A stretch of 17,471 bases of DNA, from contig JAJRZV010000020.1 of NCBI GenBank assembly GCA_024275095.1, positions 1-17,471 of the forward strand, read 5' to 3'. The notes beneath the pieces are model-generated. The model ran no database searches, was not told the DNA's origin, and saw only the letters and a program-made list of their open reading frames with translations. The stretch is from a bacterium. GTDB lineage: Bacteria; JAJRZV01. The position numbers and the translations under genes are program-made. This document shows positions 1 to 5,956 of the stretch, piece by piece. The first letter of the stretch is position 1; each line of letters opens with the position of its first letter.

Positions 1-303
1 ACTCAAAAAACACCGAACCAAAACACCGCCTTATATTCCGACTGAATTCTGGAAAAGGTGTGCGATGTCCATCATGCCCTTTCTTTTCGCTTTGCCGGCT
101 CTGTGGTGCGCCGTCTTTTTTGGGGAAAGCTGGAAGGAAAAGGCGGGCTCGCGTGGGCTTTTCTGCTGTTCTCATTCTATGTAGGCTTGTCCATCGGGAA
201 AAAGTTAGGATATGCAGGTATATTCCCACCACTCGCCTTCATCCTGCCTTCTCTTATCTCTTTGCCGTTTATCTTCCTGTGGAAAAGGGTGGTATTCCGG
301 TGA
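1..303 (+). CDS. lptF: LptF/LptG-family permease, C-terminal end only, with apparent frameshift
   Basis: This is the 3' end of a gene that enters from the left edge. Reading from base 2, the frame is open and gives EFWKRCAMSIMPFLFALPAL, the cytoplasmic entry and fourth transmembrane helix typical of LptF/LptG. At the T6-G4 run (116-125) the family-like reading moves to the frame of base 1, giving KGGLAWAFLLFSFYVGL and the last two helices, and ends at TGA 301-303. Neither frame alone encodes the whole C-terminal domain: the base-1 frame has a stop at 43-45 and the base-2 frame has a stop near 182. One extra T would restore a single frame. In the family, LptF and LptG form the inner-membrane part of the LptB2FG ABC exporter that pulls lipopolysaccharide out of the membrane. 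The stop overlaps the start of the next gene in GTGA. A sequencing error in the homopolymer is the likeliest reason for the break. The LptF rather than LptG label rests on gene order. Confidence 0.7.
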
Positions 304-1406
304 AAACTCTTCAGAAGTACATTATCACCCGCTTCGTCCTTGTGCTGGTAGCATGTGAAATAACACTTACAGCTTTGTTTGCAGGAATAGATATTGCCGA
401 GCATATGGAGCTGTTTAGAACATCTTCATTTCAAACAGTGATCAAGTATTACCTCTCTCTTTCCGTTGTAATTATTACTGCGGGAATACCAATAGCAATA
501 GCCGTTGCTGCAGGAATTACTCTAATGGCCATGAAAAAGCGGGGTGAATTGGGAGCTGTATTTACAGCCGCGGTGTCCCCTTCCATGGTTGTAGAAGCCT
601 TCAAACGCGCAAGTTACGTGATTATTCTGTTAACACTTCTTTCTTTCGAGGTTCTGGTACCCCCGGCAATGAGCCTCGTCACCTCTCTCATTGCTCGGGA
701 AAATCCTCTGAAAATTCAGGAAGGTGCACCTGTTGCCATTTTCACAGGGAATACACTCCTATTCTCCACAAGTGTTCAGTACGAAAAGGCAATATTGAAA
801 GACGTCATTGTCATTGAAGGATTCTTTGATCCCATTCCTGAAAACCTCTATGTTTCGCCTCAAGGGTTGCTCGAAGGAGGAACCATCATTCTCCACGATG
901 TGTACAATTTCAGTACCTCTACAACCTCAACCACTCGAGTAATTCAGGCAGAAGTGCACGATCCACTTGCCGGTAAAAGCGGGGTGCTTGCAGCGCTTAC
1001 ACATTCGACTTATGAATTAGCCAACCTCATGAGTGCATATACACCAAAGGACATACTGTTCAGCCGTTATACCGCATTCATCATGTTTCGCCTGATTTTT
1101 CTCATTTTAATTCTGGTGATATGCACAGGGGCAGTGAAAATAAGCATACGCTCCCCGATTTTTGATACCCTGGATATCAGTGCATGTACCATTTCTCTTC
1201 TCATATTCATGGTCATAGGTATATGTACAGCAGCTTTACCCTTCATATTTCTTTCAGCGCGACCTGGTATCCGAATTACAGGATATGTGTTGTCATTCAC
1301 GATACTCTTTTCTCTACCCGCAATCGCTTCGCTCCTCTATCATCTGGTATCTGGTACATCACAGGTAATCTCCGGAAGAATCCCTTATCCTTCTCCAAGA
1401 AGCTAA
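300..1406 (+). CDS. lptG: LPS export ABC transporter permease LptG (LptF/LptG family)
   Basis: This is a 368-residue inner-membrane protein, the usual length for the family. It has three N-terminal transmembrane helices (about residues 10-30, 50-75 and 105-125), a hydrophilic periplasmic jellyroll-like region (about 130-250), and three C-terminal helices (about 258-280, 295-318 and 328-350). The N-terminus, with KTLQKYIITRFV and the later DIAEHMELF, matches the start and first-helix exit of LptG. The GTG start at 300 overlaps the previous gene's stop (GTGA) and has a GGGTGG element upstream. A frame open from 60 is longer, but its extra N-terminal part is an out-of-frame copy of the upstream permease. 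The family role is to form the LptB2FG transporter with LptF and the ATPase LptB. Neither lptB nor lptA or lptC is present here. Confidence 0.85.
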   Translation: MKTLQKYIITRFVLVLVACEITLTALFAGIDIAEHMELFRTSSFQTVIKYYLSLSVVIITAGIPIAIAVAAGITLMAMKKRGELGAVFTAAVSPSMVVEAFKRASYVIILLTLLSFEVLVPPAMSLVTSLIARENPLKIQEGAPVAIFTGNTLLFSTSVQYEKAILKDVIVIEGFFDPIPENLYVSPQGLLEGGTIILHDVYNFSTSTTSTTRVIQAEVHDPLAGKSGVLAALTHSTYELANLMSAYTPKDILFSRYTAFIMFRLIFLILILVICTGAVKISIRSPIFDTLDISACTISLLIFMVIGICTAALPFIFLSARPGIRITGYVLSFTILFSLPAIASLLYHLVSGTSQVISGRIPYPSPRS

Positions 1407-1452
1407 AGCTCCTCAGCAGCTCCTGAGTCACTTTCAGCACGAAACCGAACTG

Positions 1453-1461
1453 TGGTAATAT
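1453..1461 (+). promoter_or_regulatory. Possible extended -10 promoter element before rmlA
   Basis: The 83-base gap between lptG and rmlA contains TGGTAATAT, which resembles an extended -10 element (TGn followed by TAATAT), about 29 bases before the rmlA start. No convincing -35 hexamer precedes it. It could give the sugar genes their own promoter apart from lptFG, but short AT-rich matches like this arise by chance. Confidence 0.2.
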
Positions 1462-1489
1462 TCTCAATCATTTCCGCGCGAGGTAAAAA

Positions 1490-2551
1490 ATGAAAGCTCT
1501 GGTTCTCAGTGGGGGCAAGGGCACGCGATTGAGACCCATCACGCACACCTATGCGAAGCAGCTTGTGCCGGTGGCTAACAAACCCATTCTCTTTTACGTG
1601 CTTGAAAACATTGCAAAACTAAACATCAAAGACGTTGGAATAATCGTCGGCGACACAGGAGAAGAAGTCAAAGCAGCGGTCGGTGACGGCAGCAGGTGGC
1701 ACATTTCTGTTACATATATTTACCAAGACCAACCCCTGGGGCTGGCTCACGCAGTTAAGGTGGCACAACGCTTTCTCCAGGATGAACCGTTTCTCATGTA
1801 CCTGGGAGATAACATTCTGCTCGAAGACCTCTCCCCGCTGGTACAGAAATTCAACAACTCGTCTCCCAATGCGATCATATTACTCACAGAGGTTGCCAAC
1901 CCAAGCGAATTCGGTGTCGCCACTCTTAACGAGAAAGGAGAGGTCATTAAACTGGTGGAGAAGCCTCGCGAACCCGAAAGCAACCTTGCACTGGTTGGAG
2001 TGTATCTTTTCGACAGGCACGTACACAAAGCCATCGAGCATCTGAAGCCGTCCTGGAGAGGGGAGTTAGAAATCACCGATGCCATTCAATGGCTCATTGA
2101 CAACAACTTCCGTGTGGAATCACATATTGTCTCGGGATGGTGGAAGGACACCGGTAAGGTAGAAGACCTGCTCGAAGCCAATCGGATTATTCTCGATACC
2201 CAGACAGACTGCATAAAAGGTGAACTTCACAACAGCACTGCTGAATTCAAAGTCGTTATTGAAAAAGACGCTGTAGTTAAAGGCAGCAAAATTCGTGGAC
2301 CGGCCATTATCGGAAAAGGCGCACGCATTGTGGATTCCTACATAGGGCCTTTCACTTCTGTTGCCCCGGGAGTTGAAATCGTCAATTCTGAAATTGAACA
2401 CAGCATCATTATGGAAGGGTCACGCATTGTGAATGCAGGGCGTATTATAGACAGCCTCATCGGTCGCGAGGTGATTATTCAACGATCACAAAACCATCCA
2501 CGGGCTCACAGGTTTATTGTAGGCGATCGCAGTGACATAGAACTTCTGTAG
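1490..2551 (+). CDS. rmlA: Glucose-1-phosphate thymidylyltransferase, long form
   Basis: This enzyme joins glucose 1-phosphate and dTTP to give dTDP-glucose, the first step of dTDP-deoxysugar synthesis in the cytoplasm. The 353-residue product starts with the nucleotidyltransferase signature GGKGTRLRP (8-16). It then has KQLVPVANKP (23-32), QPLGLAHAV (81-89), the metal-binding YLGDN (104-108), VEKP (156-159), ELEITD (192-197) and GWWKDTGK (216-223). Residues from about 245 to 335 show hexapeptide-type repeats, probably a left-handed beta-helix. This extension marks the long form found in many secondary-metabolite and archaeal sugar clusters, as opposed to the roughly 290-residue RfbA. A GAGG element precedes ATG 1490. 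The next genes encode the following pathway steps. The substrate is well supported by family and context, although UTP-using relatives exist. Confidence 0.9.
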   Translation: MKALVLSGGKGTRLRPITHTYAKQLVPVANKPILFYVLENIAKLNIKDVGIIVGDTGEEVKAAVGDGSRWHISVTYIYQDQPLGLAHAVKVAQRFLQDEPFLMYLGDNILLEDLSPLVQKFNNSSPNAIILLTEVANPSEFGVATLNEKGEVIKLVEKPREPESNLALVGVYLFDRHVHKAIEHLKPSWRGELEITDAIQWLIDNNFRVESHIVSGWWKDTGKVEDLLEANRIILDTQTDCIKGELHNSTAEFKVVIEKDAVVKGSKIRGPAIIGKGARIVDSYIGPFTSVAPGVEIVNSEIEHSIIMEGSRIVNAGRIIDSLIGREVIIQRSQNHPRAHRFIVGDRSDIELL

Positions 2552-2560
2552 GAGGAGCAT

Positions 2561-3022
2561 ATGGAACTTATCCACGGAGTAAAGGTCAAAAAACTCAGGG
2601 TTATTCCTGATGAACGCGGACGACTTATGGAAATGCTCCGTGCAGATGACGACTTTTTCATCAAATTCGGACAGGTGTACATGACAACGGTTTACCCGGG
2701 AGTGGTAAAAGCCTGGCATTATCACCGAATTCAGTACGATAACTTTTGCGTTGTAAAAGGCATGGTCAAGCTCGCCCTTTATGACGACCGTGAAGGGTCT
2801 CCTACCCGTGGAAAAGTAAATGAATTCTTTATGGGAGAGTACAACCCCATCCTCGTCCACATTCCTCCACTGGTGTATCACGGTTTTAAAGGAATTGGAA
2901 TAAAAGAAGCGATTGTTATCAACATCCCCACTGAACCGTACAACAGAGAGACCCCCGATGAATACCGCATTGATCCTCACGACAACGAAATTCCATACGA
3001 CTGGGCCAGACGAGACTACTGA
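2561..3022 (+). CDS. dTDP-4-dehydrorhamnose 3,5-epimerase-like cupin (RmlC family)
   Basis: This 153-residue cupin resembles RmlC, which epimerises dTDP-4-keto-6-deoxyglucose at C3 and/or C5. It has the motif AWHYH (51-55), matching the RGxHYQ segment that holds the catalytic histidine in RmlC. It also has the EGSPTRGK turn (78-85), the second cupin histidine in PPLVYHGF (102-109), and a late tyrosine in TEPYN (124-128), where RmlC carries its acid/base tyrosine. At 153 residues it is shorter than the classical RmlC of about 180, and the R of RGxHYQ is replaced by A. It may therefore be a single-site epimerase or a related isomerase, not a true 3,5-epimerase. A strong GGAGGAG ribosome site overlaps the rmlA stop, and its own stop overlaps the rmlB start by one base. 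Confidence 0.8.
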   Translation: MELIHGVKVKKLRVIPDERGRLMEMLRADDDFFIKFGQVYMTTVYPGVVKAWHYHRIQYDNFCVVKGMVKLALYDDREGSPTRGKVNEFFMGEYNPILVHIPPLVYHGFKGIGIKEAIVINIPTEPYNRETPDEYRIDPHDNEIPYDWARRDY

Positions 3023-4050
3023 TGGCTGAAAAAACTTTTCTGGTTACAGGTGGAGCGGGATTTATAGGGTCTAACCTCGTGCATTTTCTCCATCGTGAAA
3101 TAAACGATGCGACCGTAATCAATCTTGATGCTCTTACTTACGCGGGCAACTTGGAAAACCTGCAAGGTCTGGAGAATTCTTCGAGATACCACTTCATCCG
3201 GGGAAATATATGTGATGGTGATACTGTCAAAAAAATTCTTGAAGAGTGGAAACCAGGCGTCATATTTCATCTTGCAGCAGAATCCCATGTGGACAGAAGC
3301 ATCCTTGACCCGTCTCCGTTTATACGAACGAACGTAGAGGGCACACAGGTATTACTTCATGCCGTGTTGGAAATTATTCCGGAGGCACGGTTTGTATACG
3401 TCTCAACCGATGAAGTATACGGCGATGCTGAACCAGAGGAATTTTTTACCGAGACAAGTCCCCTCAAACCATCAAGTCCTTACTCTGCATCCAAGGCAGC
3501 GGGAGACATGCTGGTGAGTGCATACGTAAGAACGTATGGATTAAATGCAATAACCGTACGGCCCTCCAATAACTACGGTCCATACCAGTTCCCCGAAAAG
3601 CTTATACCACTTGTTATTACCAGTGCTCTTGAAGAAAAACCCATACCTGTTTACGGAGATGGCAAGCAGGAAAGAGACTGGATTTACGTTGAGGACACGT
3701 GTCGCGGCATCTACGCCGCTGCAATGAAGGGAAATCAGGGTGAAGCATATAATATCGGCAGCGGGCGACCTCGGCACAATCTTGAAGTCGTACAAACCAT
3801 TCTTGATATTCTTGAAAAACCACACTCCCTCATTACTCATGTGAAGGATCGTCCAGGACACGACAGGCGCTACGCCATGCGCATAGACAAGGCACGACAG
3901 GCTTTGAACTGGGAGCCTCTTACTTCTTTCCAGGAGGGGCTCAGGCAAACAGTGAACTGGTATTTGAACAACCGTGATTGGTGGATACGTATTAAAAGTG
4001 GAGAGTATCAGGAATACTATGAAAAACAATACGGGCACCGGCTGAGATAA
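3022..4050 (+). CDS. rmlB: dTDP-glucose 4,6-dehydratase
   Basis: This NAD-dependent short-chain dehydrogenase-type enzyme converts dTDP-glucose to dTDP-4-keto-6-deoxyglucose. The 342-residue product is full length for RmlB. It has the Rossmann signature GGAGFIG (10-16), HLAAESHVDRS (83-93), the catalytic STDEVYGD stretch (128-135) with Asp130 and Glu131, the YSASK pair (Tyr154, Lys158), and the substrate-binding RPSNNYGPYQFPEKLIP segment (180-196). The start ATG overlaps the epimerase stop (TGATG), so translation is probably coupled, and the ribosome site is weak. It acts between rmlA and the epimerase gene in the pathway. The final reductase (RmlD) is not encoded in this window. Confidence 0.93.
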   Translation: MAEKTFLVTGGAGFIGSNLVHFLHREINDATVINLDALTYAGNLENLQGLENSSRYHFIRGNICDGDTVKKILEEWKPGVIFHLAAESHVDRSILDPSPFIRTNVEGTQVLLHAVLEIIPEARFVYVSTDEVYGDAEPEEFFTETSPLKPSSPYSASKAAGDMLVSAYVRTYGLNAITVRPSNNYGPYQFPEKLIPLVITSALEEKPIPVYGDGKQERDWIYVEDTCRGIYAAAMKGNQGEAYNIGSGRPRHNLEVVQTILDILEKPHSLITHVKDRPGHDRRYAMRIDKARQALNWEPLTSFQEGLRQTVNWYLNNRDWWIRIKSGEYQEYYEKQYGHRLR

Positions 4051-4061
4051 CACCCGGCAGA

Positions 4062-5942
4062 TTGAAACTCAACGTCAAGAACATCATACTGGCTCCCCTT
4101 CAAGCGGCCAGAAAATCACCTGTCGTTGTTGCATTTCTGGCTCTGGTTCTGGTTATGCACGTTTACTTTTACACAGCCAATGGGATTAAACCCGTGGAAC
4201 AGGCCATGCTCTCCGACACGGCGCTCCTGGTCGGTCTTTCCTTTCTCATATCCGCCTTCGGTAGACTCGCCGGTACAGTCACAGCCTTAGCCACCGGCTC
4301 GCTCATAACTATTGTGATACTGACGAATACGGTCTACTATCGATTTTTCCACCGTTTTCCGCCTCCGGGAGCCGTCAAGCTCCTGCCAATGCTGAAACAA
4401 GCGGGGGACGCGCTGGCGCGAGGGGTCCGTCCTTACGAGTGGATAATCCCGGCGCTACCTCTGGCCATTCTGGTGGCCTACTTTGTCTTCCCCAGAAACT
4501 CCCTGCAGGGGTCCCCGCATTCGAGGTTTAAAAAGATTTCAATTTCAGCGCTGTTACTGGTTGTGTGGAGTACACTCGTACTTTCGACATCCCACGCAAT
4601 ATACAAAAAACAGTGGTTCGCCGGAGACGACCTCTGGATCGCCCGCAAAACAGGACCCGAGGGCTTTCACTTGTACCAGCTATACCAACACATCAGGACC
4701 CGACCTCGACCAGTGCTCCCTGAAGAAAAGGAGTTCATACAAACGGAACTCGAAAGAAAAGCCTCTCTCCCGGCACACCCACGCTTTGCTGCATTGAAGG
4801 GTATATGTCGCAAATGCAACATCATCATTGTTCTTGTGGAATCATTGCATAGCAATGTAATTCAGGCAAAAGTCAACTCTCAAGAAGTAACCCCTTTCCT
4901 AAATCTTATGGCGGAAGAAAGCTTTTATTTTCCCTGGATTTTCTCTGTACTCGGTCCGGGCAATACTTCCGATGCAGAATTCAGCCTTAATACAGGGCTG
5001 TATCCCCTTGCAAACGAGGCTGTTTATATCAGTTACCATCGCCGAAAGTTCAATGCTCTGCCCCGCTTTCTCAAAACTATCGGATACTTTACTGCTGTCT
5101 TTCACGCGTTTGACCCTGCATTCTGGAACCGCATGCGTATATACCCCCAACTTGGCTTCCAGAAATTCTTTTCTGTCAAGGACCTCAAAACTGCACCGGA
5201 AGACGTAATAGGATGGGGGTTGGGCGACAGACCCTTTCTGGAACAGGTGGTGCAGCACCTCAAAACACTGCCCCAGCCTTTCTACACCATGCTCATAACG
5301 CTTTCCTCACACGTCCCATATCGAATTCCACGACCCCTTCAAGGCATTAATATTCCCCCTGAAATTCAGGACCCGACGGCGAGTTATCTCCAGGCGATAC
5401 ACTATACAGACAGGGCACTTGCCCGCTTTGTGAGCCTCCTCAAAGTCAATGGACTTTACCATAAAACTCTGCTCGTTATCGTCGGTGACCACGGACCACT
5501 TCTCGTAAGTCCCGAAGCTCTGAAGAAACTGAAAAATAAAGGCACAGCACCAGATTCTTTTTCTTTCTTTCATGTGCCGCTCTTCATTCATGTTCCCACC
5601 GCGTCCAACCCGGAACGCATCACCCGTGTGGGAAGCCTCAAAGACATTCCGTCCACCCTGCTATTTCTTCTGGGTGAAGAAAAGAAATTCCTGTCTCTTG
5701 GAGAAAATCTCTTCTCACAAAGTGAAGGATTCGTGCCGTTTCGGAGATATGTAAAATCCGGGAGCTGGCTGTCAAACAAAAAATATTTCACGGGGGGCAA
5801 ATGTCATTCGTTTCCAGGGGGCGAATCCCTTGCTCCTGGAGAATGCGAAGAGGGGATCAAACGTGCCCACCAGGAGTTAAACATTTCGGATGCTATTATT
5901 CTGAAAGATATTACCTTTTATCCAGAACCAAATCCCAAATAA
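4062..5942 (+). CDS. Membrane-anchored LtaS/OpgB-like phosphotransferase (sulfatase fold)
   Basis: This 626-residue protein has about four to five N-terminal transmembrane helices (20-38, 52-70, 75-93, 128-143 and 160-176), a linker, and an extracytoplasmic sulfatase/alkaline-phosphatase-fold domain from about 250. The metal and nucleophile residues of lipoteichoic acid synthase are recognisable: Glu260 in LVESLHSN, nucleophile Thr302 in GNTSDAEF, Trp355 and Arg357 in FWNR, His417 in SSHVPY, and Asp476-His477 in VGDHGP. In this family phosphoglycerol or phosphoethanolamine head groups are moved from phospholipid to a glycan or lipid acceptor outside the membrane. In Gram-negatives the usual model is OpgB, acting on periplasmic glucans; the acceptor here is unknown. 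Its place after the dTDP-sugar genes suggests an envelope glycan. The only start that keeps the first helix is TTG 4062, 11 bases after rmlB, with a poor ribosome site, so the exact start is uncertain. Confidence 0.82.
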   Translation: MKLNVKNIILAPLQAARKSPVVVAFLALVLVMHVYFYTANGIKPVEQAMLSDTALLVGLSFLISAFGRLAGTVTALATGSLITIVILTNTVYYRFFHRFPPPGAVKLLPMLKQAGDALARGVRPYEWIIPALPLAILVAYFVFPRNSLQGSPHSRFKKISISALLLVVWSTLVLSTSHAIYKKQWFAGDDLWIARKTGPEGFHLYQLYQHIRTRPRPVLPEEKEFIQTELERKASLPAHPRFAALKGICRKCNIIIVLVESLHSNVIQAKVNSQEVTPFLNLMAEESFYFPWIFSVLGPGNTSDAEFSLNTGLYPLANEAVYISYHRRKFNALPRFLKTIGYFTAVFHAFDPAFWNRMRIYPQLGFQKFFSVKDLKTAPEDVIGWGLGDRPFLEQVVQHLKTLPQPFYTMLITLSSHVPYRIPRPLQGINIPPEIQDPTASYLQAIHYTDRALARFVSLLKVNGLYHKTLLVIVGDHGPLLVSPEALKKLKNKGTAPDSFSFFHVPLFIHVPTASNPERITRVGSLKDIPSTLLFLLGEEKKFLSLGENLFSQSEGFVPFRRYVKSGSWLSNKKYFTGGKCHSFPGGESLAPGECEEGIKRAHQELNISDAIILKDITFYPEPNPK

Positions 5943-5956
5943 AAAATTACGGGCAA

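Noticed and set aside
60-299. N-terminal extension of lptG in the same open frame back to base 60
   Set aside because: It overlaps the C-terminal coding sequence of the upstream LptF-like gene, its translation is Cys/Arg-rich with no family resemblance, and GTG 300 gives the exact LptG N-terminus.
1412-1427. Small inverted repeat CTCAG/CTGAG after lptG
   Set aside because: The stem is only five pairs and no T-tract follows, so it is not a credible terminator.
5943-5956. Terminator between the convergent phosphotransferase and kinase-helicase genes
   Set aside because: Only 14 bases separate the stops and no stable inverted repeat was found there.
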